Assembly: GCA_937922175.1 (NCBI GenBank)
Contig: CAKZUU010000263.1
Span: 1-24,924, forward strand
DNA length: 24,924 nt
From: an uncultured Gemmataceae bacterium
GTDB lineage: Bacteria > Planctomycetota > Planctomycetia > Gemmatales > Gemmataceae
Reading direction: 5' to 3'
Positions within the stretch are counted from its first letter, which is position 1. The number at the start of each line of letters is the position of its first letter. The notes beneath the pieces are model-generated. The model saw only the letters and a program-made list of their open reading frames with translations, had not been told where the DNA came from and did not search any database. The translations under genes and the position numbers were made by a program. Below, piece by piece: positions 1 through 8,801 of the stretch.

Positions 1-6
1 TCCATG

Positions 7-24
7 GCAGAGGAGTGCCTCTGC
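7..24. other. Small perfect hairpin downstream of the efflux operon
   Basis: A 7-bp perfect inverted repeat (GCAGAGG / CCTCTGC) with a 4-base loop lies about 115 bases past the stop of the minus-strand permease gene. It could be the stem of an operon-end terminator. The bases that would show a U-tract on the minus strand fall at the window edge, so this cannot be decided. Nothing else was recognised in 1-138. Confidence 0.35.
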
Positions 25-138
25 TCGCCGGAAAGGGCATCTGGGCGGAAATCCCTCTTTGGGAATGATATGATTTGGGGCGAGCCGACGCTTGGGGTTG
101 GTCGCCGCGCCTTGGGGTGAAAATCTCGAAGCCGTGGA

Positions 139-1473
139 TCAGGTGTGCCGGAGAGCTTCGATTGGGTCAAGCTGGGCGGCCCGCCACGCGGGATAGGCAC
201 CGGCCAGAACCCCGACGATCGTGGAAACCGCGAGCGACAAAGCGATCGGCCAAAGCAGCAGGACGGCGAGCAAGTCTTTGCCGAAAGCCCAGAGGATGAT
301 CGGAGGGGCGGCGAAGATCACGATAATGCCGACAAAGACACCGATCAACCCGCCAATGAAGGTCTGAAGAATCGCTTCGATGAGGAATTGCATGATGATA
401 TCGCGACGTTTGGCCCCGAGGGCGCGACGGATGCCGATTTCGCGCGTTCGCTCCGTCACGGTGGCCAGCATGATGTTCATGATACCGATGCCACCGACCA
501 CCAGCGAAATCCCCGCGATCAGTCCCAACAACCCCGTGAGTAGGTTTTGCATCTGTTCGGCGTCTTCGAGCTTGTCCAGAGGTACGATGACTTCAAAATC
601 TTTTTTGGGGGCGTGGTTTTTCTCGACGATCTCGCGGACCAGGTTGCCAGTGGCGCGAACCTTCTCCCGACCGGCCCGATCATCGACCGACGCATCGACG
701 GTCAAGGTAATTTGATGCAGTTGGATCTTCTCACCCGAGAATGAGCCGGATTGGCGGATGACAATGGCCTCTCCGAACCGGGCATTGAAGGTGCTCAACG
801 GAATGTAGACGTCGTTGTCAAAGATTTCACCGGCCTGACTCCCGCCGGGACTGCCCGACGCCATGCGAGGATGGCACACGCCGACGACGCGATAGAACAT
901 CGAGCTTTGCGTCCCCGAGAGGTTGACCGCTTGCCCGATCGGATCTTCAAACGGGAACATGTAGTCGGCGACTCCCGCTCCCAACACACAGACGTTTTCC
1001 ATGTAATAATCGTCTTGCTCGTTCAGGAATCGACCGGTTGCCACGACGAGTTTGTTCACTTCGGCATACTCGGGGGTGGTCCCGACGATCCGCGCGCGAA
1101 AGACTTTGTCGGCCCGCCGGACCTCAAACGGGTCGGCAATTCGCATGCGCACCGCCTTGGAGATGCCGGGAATGGTCAGGAACTGTTCGTAGTCTCGATT
1201 TTTCAAGCCATATTCCAGGATGAAACTTCGGACACCCGAGGGGGCGGCATCACTGGGTTTCACGGAGCGAACGATGACATTGGTGGCGCCTTGGCGGCGG
1301 ATGGCGTCGAGAGCCTGTTTTTTCGTTCCCTCGCCGAAGGCCAACAACACCATGACAGCGATGTTCGCGATGACGATGCCCAGCACGGAGAGGACAGAAC
1401 GCAGCTTGTGTAGCCACAGGCTGCGAATCGCCAGGATGAGGTTGCGCGAGAATTTGGTGACATTCAGGATCAT
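139..1473 (-). CDS. MacB/FtsX-family ABC transporter permease
   Basis: 444-aa inner-membrane permease of the MacB type, without a fused ATPase domain. A first membrane helix lies at about residues 26-47. A large periplasmic MacB-core region follows, then three C-terminal helices at about 314-335, 358-390 and 401-427. The FtsX-family cytoplasmic motif TERTREIGIRRALGAKRRDI is at 340-359, and the C-terminus reads GAYPAWRAAQLDPIEALRHT, the usual end of this family. The ATG overlaps the stop of the ATPase gene by one base (TGATG), so translation is probably coupled. With the ATPase, adaptor and TolC-like genes upstream it should form a tripartite mechanotransmission-type exporter. The substrate (peptide, antibiotic, lipoprotein or siderophore) cannot be read from the sequence. 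The family call is firm; the substrate is unknown. Confidence 0.93.
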   Translation of the reverse strand: MILNVTKFSRNLILAIRSLWLHKLRSVLSVLGIVIANIAVMVLLAFGEGTKKQALDAIRRQGATNVIVRSVKPSDAAPSGVRSFILEYGLKNRDYEQFLTIPGISKAVRMRIADPFEVRRADKVFRARIVGTTPEYAEVNKLVVATGRFLNEQDDYYMENVCVLGAGVADYMFPFEDPIGQAVNLSGTQSSMFYRVVGVCHPRMASGSPGGSQAGEIFDNDVYIPLSTFNARFGEAIVIRQSGSFSGEKIQLHQITLTVDASVDDRAGREKVRATGNLVREIVEKNHAPKKDFEVIVPLDKLEDAEQMQNLLTGLLGLIAGISLVVGGIGIMNIMLATVTERTREIGIRRALGAKRRDIIMQFLIEAILQTFIGGLIGVFVGIIVIFAAPPIILWAFGKDLLAVLLLWPIALSLAVSTIVGVLAGAYPAWRAAQLDPIEALRHT

Positions 1474-2177
1474 CAGGCGACCACCAGAGTATCATTGCGT
1501 ACATCCGATTCGACTCGGCCGTCACGCAGCCGAATGATTCGCCGCGCCCACTGAGCAATATCGTTTTCGTGCGTCACCATGATAATCGTCTTGCCGGAGT
1601 CGTTGAGGCGACGCAACATGCGCATGATTTCGTCGCTGGTCTTGGAATCGAGATTTCCGGTCGGCTCGTCAGCCAGGATGACGTGTGGATCGTTGACCAA
1701 CGAGCGCGCGATGGCAACCCGCTGTTGCTGGCCACCGGAAAGCTGCATCGGGCGATGATCGAGCCGATCGCCCAACCCCACCATTTCCGCCAGTTCGATG
1801 CAGCGGCGTCGAGTTTTGTCATTCAACCGGACGCCTTGATAGAGCAAAGGCACTTCGATGTTCTCGATGACGGTATATTGCGGCAGCAAATTGTAGGACT
1901 GGAAGATGAAGCCCAGGTACTTACTCCGAATCTGGGACAGCGCGTCGTCGGAGAGGGTGGAGACATCGCGTCCCCCGAGGATGTACTGCCCGCGAGTCGG
2001 TCGATCGAGGCAGCCGAGCAAGTTGAGCAACGTGGACTTGCCCGATCCTGACGGGCCCATGAGAGCGACGAAATCGCCTTCGTCGAAGGAGAGGTTCAAT
2101 CCTTTGAGGACCTCAACGACAACGGACCCGAGGTAATAGTTTTTATACAGGTCGATGACCTGGGCCATCACGGTCAT
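1473..2177 (-). CDS. ABC transporter ATP-binding protein (MacB/LolD type)
   Basis: 234-aa cytoplasmic ATPase that pairs with the downstream permease. From the chosen start: Walker A GPSGSGKST at 41-49, Q-loop FQSYNLLP at 92-99, signature LSGGQQQRVA at 146-155, Walker B with catalytic Glu in VILADEPTGNLD at 166-177, and the H-loop His at 203. All catalytic elements are intact. The reading frame extends to a GTG at 2261, only 5 bases after the adaptor stop, but that adds a 28-residue leader not normal for the family and has no ribosome site. The ATG at 2177 has GAGG 11 bases upstream and gives a normal LolD/MacB length. The domain content matches MacB with its ATPase on a separate chain. Confidence 0.93.
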   Translation of the reverse strand: MTVMAQVIDLYKNYYLGSVVVEVLKGLNLSFDEGDFVALMGPSGSGKSTLLNLLGCLDRPTRGQYILGGRDVSTLSDDALSQIRSKYLGFIFQSYNLLPQYTVIENIEVPLLYQGVRLNDKTRRRCIELAEMVGLGDRLDHRPMQLSGGQQQRVAIARSLVNDPHVILADEPTGNLDSKTSDEIMRMLRRLNDSGKTIIMVTHENDIAQWARRIIRLRDGRVESDVRNDTLVVA

Positions 2178-2266
2178 GTGAATGACGACCTCGCGAAAAA
2201 CGAACCGCCCGACCAGGAAGTATGGATCGGGACGATTCGCTGAGCCAACGGTTTGGAACACACGGT

Positions 2267-4339
2267 TCAGGGCATGGGGGGAGGGCTGCCACCTTGAGGG
2301 GCACCCGCCGGAGGTCCACCCCCGGCACCTCCGGCACCCCGGCCCGGGATGCGAACTTTCGTCCAGTCGATCTTGCCGACGTCGTCCACACCCTGCTCCT
2401 TCATGATGGCCTGAACGCGCGGGTCCTGGGCCAACATCTTTTTGACCTCGGGGTCATTGAGCATGGCCGGGTTGAAGCCACCGCGGCGACCGCCAGGGGC
2501 TCCACCGCCCGCCATCGGACCCGAAGCGCCGCCTGGTCCGCCCGCACTGGGAGTAGCGCCCGGGGCTGAAGGGGTGCCCGTTCCATTGGCGGCTGCGGCA
2601 GGCTTGTCTCCACTGGCACTGCCCGGAGTCCCCGGTGTCGCACCGTTGGTCGGTGCACCTGAGGGTGCTCCCTCAACGGGCTGACGTGTCTTCAATCGGT
2701 CACCGACGAGGACTTTCGGATTCAGGACGACTTCTTCACCGGCTTTCAGCCCGCTGCGAATTTCCGCCACCTTGTCGTTTGTCAAGCCGATCTCGACTTC
2801 TCGCTCCACCGGCTGTCCGTTCGGACCTTTGACAAACACCGTCCGTTTTGCTCCCATCTCCGGCCCACCAACGATTGCCTGCACGGGGACAGTTGGCACC
2901 GGCTTGTCCGTGGCGTCCACATGGATCGTGACTTCAGCGGACATTCCCGGTTTCAGCCCGGGCACCGTCTCGTCGATCGACACGATCGTTTGGTACATTT
3001 TCACGTCGCCAGCGGAACGCCAGTCGAGTTGGATGGCGATGGTTGCCACCGATTTCACGCTGCCCTTCAGAATGCGATCACGTAACGCATCAACGCGCAC
3101 ACCCACTTTCATTCCTGGTCGAATCCGTGACACCATCGCCTCGTGGACACGAGTGTTCACCAACATGCTGGAGAGATCAGGAATGCGGATCAACTTCTGA
3201 CCTTCCCGGACAGGCTCACCTTGCGCGATCACCGAGGATTGAGCGCCGAAACCACCCCGGGAGCGCTCATCGACGAAATAGACGACCATGCCATCTTTCG
3301 GGGCATACATCGTGCAGTGGCTGAGTTGCTCTTCGATATCTTTGAGCTTGGCTTCTTCCTGTTCGAGCGTTTTTTTGGCCGTCTCGAGTTCGCTGCGAGC
3401 GGTCGCTTCTTTGGCCTGCCGCTGGATGCGGACGCGTTTCAGAGCCTCTTCCGCAAGTTTGACTTTGCTTTCCAGGTCAACGACATTCCGCCGATACATG
3501 AAATCTTTCAGGACGGTCAATTCATCTTTAAGTTTACGAACGGCCAATTCGGCACTTTTTAGCTTGGCCTCATCGGCTTCGACTTCGTTGATGGTTTTGA
3601 ATTTCTTCTCGAACATGCGGCGCGTCCAAGAAGCCCGTTCGCGCCACATCTCGACATTCGATTCGGCTTCTTTGAGGTCACCGAGAATCTTGTTCAGGTC
3701 GCGAAGGTACTCGCCGCCTTTCCCGTCCTTGTCGAAGATGTACTTCTCGAGATCGAGCTTAGCGACGTCGAGCTTGGCCTGGGCATCGAGTTCGTCGCTA
3801 TCGTTCTGACTGATGACGGTTTGCAGATCGCCTTCGGCTTTGATGACGGCGGCTTTGGCTTTTTCGACGGCGATTTGCTGAGCGAGCTTCTGATCTTCCA
3901 AGCCAGAGCGATCCAGTTCAATGACCTTATCGCCCTTTTTCACTTGGGTGCCGTCATCAATGACCCACCGGATCGTGGTGGCGGCAGTGCTGCCACGACC
4001 ACTGGCTTTTACCAAACAAACGATGTCGTCGTTGCGAGCGGCTTCGAGCGTCCCGCGCTCGACGACGGTCACTTCAAGGGCTTCTTCCTTGACGGTGTGG
4101 TAGAGGAGATCCTCGCGCTCGTTGCTCAGAAAGAGTTCGCTGCCGAAATAGTAGATGGCTCCTCCCGTGAAAGCGACGCCCGCGAGGACAAGCAGGATGG
4201 CCCAGCGGATTTTACCGGAGCGATGGCTCAGGGATGATCGGTGGGGACAAACGGTCGATGGAATCCGGCGGCGTGGTGGGCACGGCGGGCGCATCGGATC
4301 GTGGGGCCGAGTTTGTGTCGCATTCGTAAGCATGGTCAT
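2267..4339 (-). CDS. Efflux periplasmic adaptor (HlyD/MacA-like membrane-fusion protein)
   Basis: 690-aa membrane-fusion protein expected to bridge the MacB-like permease and the TolC-like protein. From the chosen start it has a Pro/Arg-rich cytoplasmic segment (1-44), one membrane anchor (about 46-66), a lipoyl-like half (about 88-145) and a long charged coiled-coil hairpin (about 148-340). The second lipoyl half begins at YAPKDGMVVYF (345-355), followed by beta-barrel strands (about 390-475) and a membrane-proximal domain ending near residue 555. A Gly/Pro/Ala/Ser-rich tail (556-690) follows, with a compact block at 621-665. MacA relatives are usually near 370-400 aa, so both coiled coil and tail are enlarged. 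The start at 4339 is preferred because GGAG lies 9 bases before it; this puts the first 128 bases inside the TolC-like gene. ATGs at 4360 and 4294 have worse spacing or no ribosome site. Confidence 0.88.
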   Translation of the reverse strand: MTMLTNATQTRPHDPMRPPCPPRRRIPSTVCPHRSSLSHRSGKIRWAILLVLAGVAFTGGAIYYFGSELFLSNEREDLLYHTVKEEALEVTVVERGTLEAARNDDIVCLVKASGRGSTAATTIRWVIDDGTQVKKGDKVIELDRSGLEDQKLAQQIAVEKAKAAVIKAEGDLQTVISQNDSDELDAQAKLDVAKLDLEKYIFDKDGKGGEYLRDLNKILGDLKEAESNVEMWRERASWTRRMFEKKFKTINEVEADEAKLKSAELAVRKLKDELTVLKDFMYRRNVVDLESKVKLAEEALKRVRIQRQAKEATARSELETAKKTLEQEEAKLKDIEEQLSHCTMYAPKDGMVVYFVDERSRGGFGAQSSVIAQGEPVREGQKLIRIPDLSSMLVNTRVHEAMVSRIRPGMKVGVRVDALRDRILKGSVKSVATIAIQLDWRSAGDVKMYQTIVSIDETVPGLKPGMSAEVTIHVDATDKPVPTVPVQAIVGGPEMGAKRTVFVKGPNGQPVEREVEIGLTNDKVAEIRSGLKAGEEVVLNPKVLVGDRLKTRQPVEGAPSGAPTNGATPGTPGSASGDKPAAAANGTGTPSAPGATPSAGGPGGASGPMAGGGAPGGRRGGFNPAMLNDPEVKKMLAQDPRVQAIMKEQGVDDVGKIDWTKVRIPGRGAGGAGGGPPAGAPQGGSPPPMP

Positions 4340-6890
4340 CGATCCAGACTCCACGGGCATCCAGCGGCATCAACTCCAGGTTCAGGAACAAGCGCATGCG
4401 CAGTGTCAGGTAGTTGATCCATATTTGGTACATCTGAATCTGCGCACGGTTGAGACTCGCTTGGGCACTCTGTATCTGTTGCGTCAGGGCAGCGGCCGTT
4501 CCAGCTTGACCACTACCCGCACCGGGGGGACCGGGCGTTCCCGTCGGGGTCGCCGGTTGGCGGAAGGCTTCCAGGGCCTGCTCCACATTATTGTAGGCCA
4601 GGGCCACTTGTTGCTGTTGAATCTTATACGTCTCCGCCAGCACTCGCAACTGTCGCAAGTCCTGGCGGATCGAATTCACGATCGAATCCTCCTGTAACTG
4701 CAACGCCCGGCGTTCTCGTTGAAAATTGATCAGGGCCGTTCGGTAACTGTTTCTCTCGATCCGACGCACCAGAGGCAATTGACCGTTGATCGTCAATCGC
4801 TGCGTGGTCCGCGAGGAGTCGAAGTTCAGCGGCTGGGCGGGCAACGTCGGCGTGGCACTGTCCAAAGAGTAACCGATATCCAGCACGCCGAACAGGGCAT
4901 TCGCTCGAACGGCGATTTGTCGCCAACGGTCAACCAGCTCCGCTCGCGCATTCATCAAATCAAGACGATTCAGCAACGCTTGTTGCGACGCTTTGGCATA
5001 GGCCACCTCCAACGGGGAATTGATCAAATCCACTCCGTCCACGCAAATGCGCGGCAGTTCGGGCCATTGCCTCTGCACGATCGCAAATCGTTCGTTCCGT
5101 GCTTCAATGAACAGCAACTCGAAGCTATCGGCCACGATGTTGTACAGCGCGTTCTGCCGCGTCGATGCGGTTTGCGGGTCGGCGATCTGCTTCCACGGTT
5201 GTTTCTCGTACTCTCGCAAGGCTTTCTCGAAAGTCCCGACTCGCGATTCCGATTCGACCAACGCGAGCCGCTGATTGACCTCACGGAAACGGCTTTCGTC
5301 GCCCTCCGCTTGCGTTCGCTCATCGAGCAGCTGCCGACGCTGCCGCCGAATCTCGTTCAAGCGGGCGTCGATCTGCTCGTCGGACAGCTTTTCCCATAAA
5401 CCCCAAAGGCGCTGGATGCGCTCACGGAAGGGCGTTCCTTGCACTAACTCTGTCTCAAGAGCGAGTTTGCGGAATCGCTCGCGCAACTTGGGCGCGTCCT
5501 CCGGGGACCGGTAGCGTCGAGGCGCGTTTGGGTTGGGGTCGGCATCGCGCAGATCTTCGGCTAACTCTTGATACTCGTCGATCGGCTTCTGAATTCGTCG
5601 AAACTGCTCTTGGAGAGGGGCGATGGGAGCCAGATTCAGCTCGATGTGGGTGTTGGGAGGCATGCCCAGTTGCACCTTGAAGGAATCCAGCGAGTTGCGC
5701 AACTGTAACTCGTCTTGAAGGACAGTGGCTTGGCCCTGAAGTAAGCTTTGCCGCAACGTGTCAACTTGGAGTTGGGAGAGTTCACCACCCTCGGCAAGGG
5801 CTTCGAACAAGCGGACGTATTGCGTCAACCGGCGAACATTTTCGCGGTCGATCTCCAGATTGGCCACCAATCGAACCGTGGGAAGGTAGCCAGTGGTGGG
5901 TCCGAAAGCCGTGGCTAATGCGCCCAGGGCGGGATCGAGCAAGGCAGCCCCCGCACCGCCCCCACCGCCTCCGGCAGCGATCTGAACGAAGAATTGCTTG
6001 CGGAATCGAGCATAGGCTCGGATTTGGTAGAGCAGGTTGCGTTCGGCTTGAGTCAGCGGCTCGAGAGTGACGGCTCGACCGCCCCCTCGCAGGAGGGGTT
6101 GCGCCAGGTTCAGCGTGAGATTGCTAATGCTGAGCGTCGGCGTGCCGTTGGTCAAGTCGAAGACAAAACGATTCGCGAGTTGGGCCAGCAACGAGGCTCC
6201 GGTGGGGAAGAGTTTTTCGACGCCCCCCGAGGCACTTCCCGTCCAGCGCTGGCCGGGAGCAGCCGTTGCGGCCCCGCCATTTTGAAAATTCGCATTGCCC
6301 AACGCGAAAAGTTGAGCGGCGAATGAAAATCGTTGGAGCGTCACCGGCAAGGCGGTGAGGTAGAGATTTTCACGCTGATCCTGAAAGTCGCGGCTGTTGA
6401 TCAGACCCAATTCACAACACTGTTCGAGCGTGATGAGGTAGGGATGCTCGGGCGTGCCGGGCGGGGCATCCGGGGGAGGGGTGCTGGTTGTGTTGCTGTT
6501 TGTGTCGGCTCGAACGGGGGATAGTTCGGGCGTTGGCTGAGCGCGGTTCATTGCATCCCAAGCGGCGAGCAAATCAAGATAACCGGTACCCTCGAGGTAG
6601 GCCACCCCCGAACGTCCGGGGCGTTGAGGATTCGGCGAAAGGTACTGGGCCGCCGGGTCATCCGGTGGCATGGGCGGGCGATCGGGATTGCTTGGGTCGG
6701 CGAATCGGGCCCGTGGGTCGGGATACACATGCCAATGCTCGATTCGCCACGGCTCGAAAACGTTTTTCTCCGTCAGCACTTTTTCGACGTCGCGGTCGGC
6801 ATATTGGCGGAAAAAACGCCGAGTACAGCCGCCTGCGAAGCTCATCGCGAGGACAACTCCCAACAGCAGCAGCCTTCGTGTCACGCTCAT
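4212..6890 (-). CDS. TolC-family outer-membrane efflux lipoprotein, enlarged
   Basis: 892-aa protein, about twice a typical TolC. Residues 1-21 are a lipoprotein signal peptide ending SFAGGC, with Cys22 as the lipidated residue. A Pro/Asp-rich region follows (about 45-150). The first outer-membrane efflux repeat spans about 155-420 (GLINSRDFQDQRENLYL, then long amphipathic helices with paired beta segments). The second repeat covers about 625-845 (SPLEVAYAKASQQALLNRLDL onwards). Between them, about 430-620 is a highly charged helical insert. A Gly-rich stretch lies at 306-314. It is the first gene of the operon and its 3' end overlaps the adaptor gene. The 150 bases upstream (6891-7040) should hold the operon promoter, but no convincing -35/-10 pair was found. 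It probably forms the outer-membrane channel of the exporter. Confidence 0.87.
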   Translation of the reverse strand: MSVTRRLLLLGVVLAMSFAGGCTRRFFRQYADRDVEKVLTEKNVFEPWRIEHWHVYPDPRARFADPSNPDRPPMPPDDPAAQYLSPNPQRPGRSGVAYLEGTGYLDLLAAWDAMNRAQPTPELSPVRADTNSNTTSTPPPDAPPGTPEHPYLITLEQCCELGLINSRDFQDQRENLYLTALPVTLQRFSFAAQLFALGNANFQNGGAATAAPGQRWTGSASGGVEKLFPTGASLLAQLANRFVFDLTNGTPTLSISNLTLNLAQPLLRGGGRAVTLEPLTQAERNLLYQIRAYARFRKQFFVQIAAGGGGGGAGAALLDPALGALATAFGPTTGYLPTVRLVANLEIDRENVRRLTQYVRLFEALAEGGELSQLQVDTLRQSLLQGQATVLQDELQLRNSLDSFKVQLGMPPNTHIELNLAPIAPLQEQFRRIQKPIDEYQELAEDLRDADPNPNAPRRYRSPEDAPKLRERFRKLALETELVQGTPFRERIQRLWGLWEKLSDEQIDARLNEIRRQRRQLLDERTQAEGDESRFREVNQRLALVESESRVGTFEKALREYEKQPWKQIADPQTASTRQNALYNIVADSFELLFIEARNERFAIVQRQWPELPRICVDGVDLINSPLEVAYAKASQQALLNRLDLMNARAELVDRWRQIAVRANALFGVLDIGYSLDSATPTLPAQPLNFDSSRTTQRLTINGQLPLVRRIERNSYRTALINFQRERRALQLQEDSIVNSIRQDLRQLRVLAETYKIQQQQVALAYNNVEQALEAFRQPATPTGTPGPPGAGSGQAGTAAALTQQIQSAQASLNRAQIQMYQIWINYLTLRMRLFLNLELMPLDARGVWIDDHAYECDTNSAPRSDAPAVPTTPPDSIDRLSPPIIPEPSLR
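4349..4352 (-). promoter_or_regulatory. Ribosome binding site that sets the adaptor start
   Basis: GGAG on the minus strand, 9 bases before the ATG at 4339 and inside the end of the TolC-like gene. It favours this start over the ATGs at 4360 and 4294. Confidence 0.5.
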
Positions 6891-7040
6891 GTCTCACCCA
6901 AGCGGCCGATACAATCGTTTCAAGGCGCATAGTCGGTATCGGCGTCAAGCTTGAGCCAACTTGACAATCAACGATGAGAACACAGGGGAAGGTATTGTGA
7001 AGAAATGAGAGAAGGATGATGGTCGCGGCAAATATTGCGG

Positions 7041-8711
7041 CTAAACGACGCGATAATTCAAAGATGGGCGCTCCAACCAGTTCTGTAGCCGGTCAAAGAG
7101 ACGATCGAGATCGGAGCGTAAGATAGCTCCCATGTTGGCGATTTGCACGACCCGTTGTTCTGCCAGATAGCTGCTTTGACCGCCGATGAGGAACCCCCAG
7201 GTCTCACAACGGCTGACGAAATCGAGAGCGGATTCTCGGCCAGGCGGGTAGAAGCTGGTAATGACCGGGCTGGCGACGGCCTCCGGCGCGAGTGGTGGCA
7301 GCCCCAGGGCCTGCAGTCGTTCGCGGACGTATCGGCCCAGGGACGCGTAATGATCGTACCGAGCCTGAGCCTTTTCGGGCGTTTCGTAGACTTCTAGGGC
7401 GACCGCCAAAGCACGCAACAGCCCCGAGGGCACCGTGTACCTCGGGCCGACGCTTGCCAACGTCGCGGGCAAATCGAGGTACGATGGGATGCGGTCGGTG
7501 TTCAGGTGGGCGAGTCGGGCAGGATCCGCGAAGACGAGGGCCAAGCCAGCCACAGAACTCAGAGCTTTCCCCGTGGCGCCACTGGCAAGATAGACTCCGC
7601 TCAGGTCCAAAGGAACCGCCCCCAAGCTGCTGACACAGTCGCAACAGACGCGGATGTTTCGATTGCGCGCGATGCGGACCAACCCAGGTAAATCGTTGAG
7701 AACCCCCGTGCTGGATTCTTGATGGACGCCCCAGACCCATCCACCGGGGGGAAGGTCATCGAGGGTCGTGGCGATTTGGTCGAGATCCCACGGCTGTCCC
7801 CAGGGCCATTCGAGGACACGAGGGCGCAACCCGAAGCGAAAGGCTTGTTTGAGGATCCGTCGGCCGAATTCACCATTGACCAGGATCAAGCCTGCGTCCG
7901 CGCAAGCGTCGGCGGCGATGGTCGCGGCGATGATTTCGTTGGCCAGGGTGCCGCTCCCAACGGTCATCCCCACGGCGCGAGCATTGGTGAGGCGGCTCAA
8001 CGTGCCGCGAACATGCTCAAACAAATGAACGAATTCCGTGCTGCGGTGATACAACGGAGGCTCGTGAAGGGCCGCTTGCACGGCTGGAGCAAGCGGAACC
8101 GGGCCCGGCAAGAGCGAGACCGGTTCGCTCGCCGGGGCCGCCTCCCGAGCTAACCGTCGTTGCCAGAGCGTCTTTGATCGCTTCATCTGAGTCTCCACCC
8201 GTTCGAGAGTGGTCATCATTGGAACGAAACGAGCCGCGGCATCTCCAACGGCCGGCCCTAACGCCTCGAAACCAATATGTTTATAAAGTGGCAGTTGATC
8301 TGTCACCCCCGAAATGACGTAATGCGTGTATCCTTTCGCTCGCGCGAACTCATTCATGGAATAAATGATACCGGCTAACACGACGGTCTTTCGCTCGCCC
8401 GGTTCAATGGCCAACAAACGGACTTCCAGAATCCGCATCCCGGGCTGCCGAAGGATCGATGGGTCCGAAAGTCGAGACTCGACCGAGAAGGGCGGCTGGT
8501 CGTGGACGCTGATCATGCCGACCAGTTTGCCCTCGCGCAGCGCGATGAAGTAGATGTTTCGGTCGTGATACTTATCGACGAGCACACCCCGTCCGTTGTC
8601 CTCGTGCTGGCGAATCTCCCGCACAAAGGTCCTGTAGTTCAACCGATGGATCTGCTCGAATTCGTCGGCAGTCTCCGCGCGTTTGAATAGGTACCGGCCC
8701 ACGCGGAGCAT
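7041..8711 (-). CDS. Fusion of GNAT-like acyltransferase domain and class V PLP aminotransferase
   Basis: 556-aa two-domain cytoplasmic enzyme. Residues about 5-170 look like a GNAT fold of the autoinducer-synthase/FeeM type: ETADEFEQIHRLNYRTFVREI, then the strand NIYFIALREGKLVGMISVHD, then EVRLLAIEPGERKTVVLAGI as the acyl-CoA-binding region. Residues about 198-545 are a fold-type I aminotransferase close to alanine-glyoxylate / serine-pyruvate / 2-aminoethylphosphonate transaminases. Landmarks are YHRSTEFVHL (221-230), GSGTLANE (252-259), HQESSTGVLND (330-340), PLP-contacting Asp358 in CDCVSSLGAVP, and Schiff-base Lys382 in SGATGKALSS. All expected catalytic residues are present, so the enzyme should be active. 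The substrate is not determinable; a modified amino acid or lipid-linked product is a guess. The start at 8711 is chosen for its strong ribosome site; the longer frame to 8771 adds a 20-residue Gly/Ser-rich leader. Confidence 0.85.
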   Translation of the reverse strand: MLRVGRYLFKRAETADEFEQIHRLNYRTFVREIRQHEDNGRGVLVDKYHDRNIYFIALREGKLVGMISVHDQPPFSVESRLSDPSILRQPGMRILEVRLLAIEPGERKTVVLAGIIYSMNEFARAKGYTHYVISGVTDQLPLYKHIGFEALGPAVGDAAARFVPMMTTLERVETQMKRSKTLWQRRLAREAAPASEPVSLLPGPVPLAPAVQAALHEPPLYHRSTEFVHLFEHVRGTLSRLTNARAVGMTVGSGTLANEIIAATIAADACADAGLILVNGEFGRRILKQAFRFGLRPRVLEWPWGQPWDLDQIATTLDDLPPGGWVWGVHQESSTGVLNDLPGLVRIARNRNIRVCCDCVSSLGAVPLDLSGVYLASGATGKALSSVAGLALVFADPARLAHLNTDRIPSYLDLPATLASVGPRYTVPSGLLRALAVALEVYETPEKAQARYDHYASLGRYVRERLQALGLPPLAPEAVASPVITSFYPPGRESALDFVSRCETWGFLIGGQSSYLAEQRVVQIANMGAILRSDLDRLFDRLQNWLERPSLNYRVV

Positions 8712-8717
8712 CCAACC

Positions 8718-8723
8718 ACCTCC
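8718..8723 (-). promoter_or_regulatory. Strong Shine-Dalgarno fixing the start of the GNAT-aminotransferase
   Basis: GGAGGT on the minus strand, 6 bases before the ATG at 8711. It rules in favour of MLRVGRYLFK as the N-terminus rather than the upstream in-frame ATG at 8771. Confidence 0.8.
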
Positions 8724-8801
8724 AGAAGACGGCAGTCCCCCGAAACTTGCCGTACCGCCGTGGCGAGCCATCCGTTGCCCATCCGGGGACCATCTGGATG
8801 A

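Noticed and set aside
2178..2261. GTG start at 2261 for the ATPase gene
   Set aside because: It adds 28 residues not typical of the family and lacks a ribosome site; the ATG at 2177 has GAGG upstream.
6891..7040. Promoter for the efflux operon
   Set aside because: Several TTG-like and TAT-like hexamers occur on the minus strand but none pair at 16-18 bases spacing, so no site is called.
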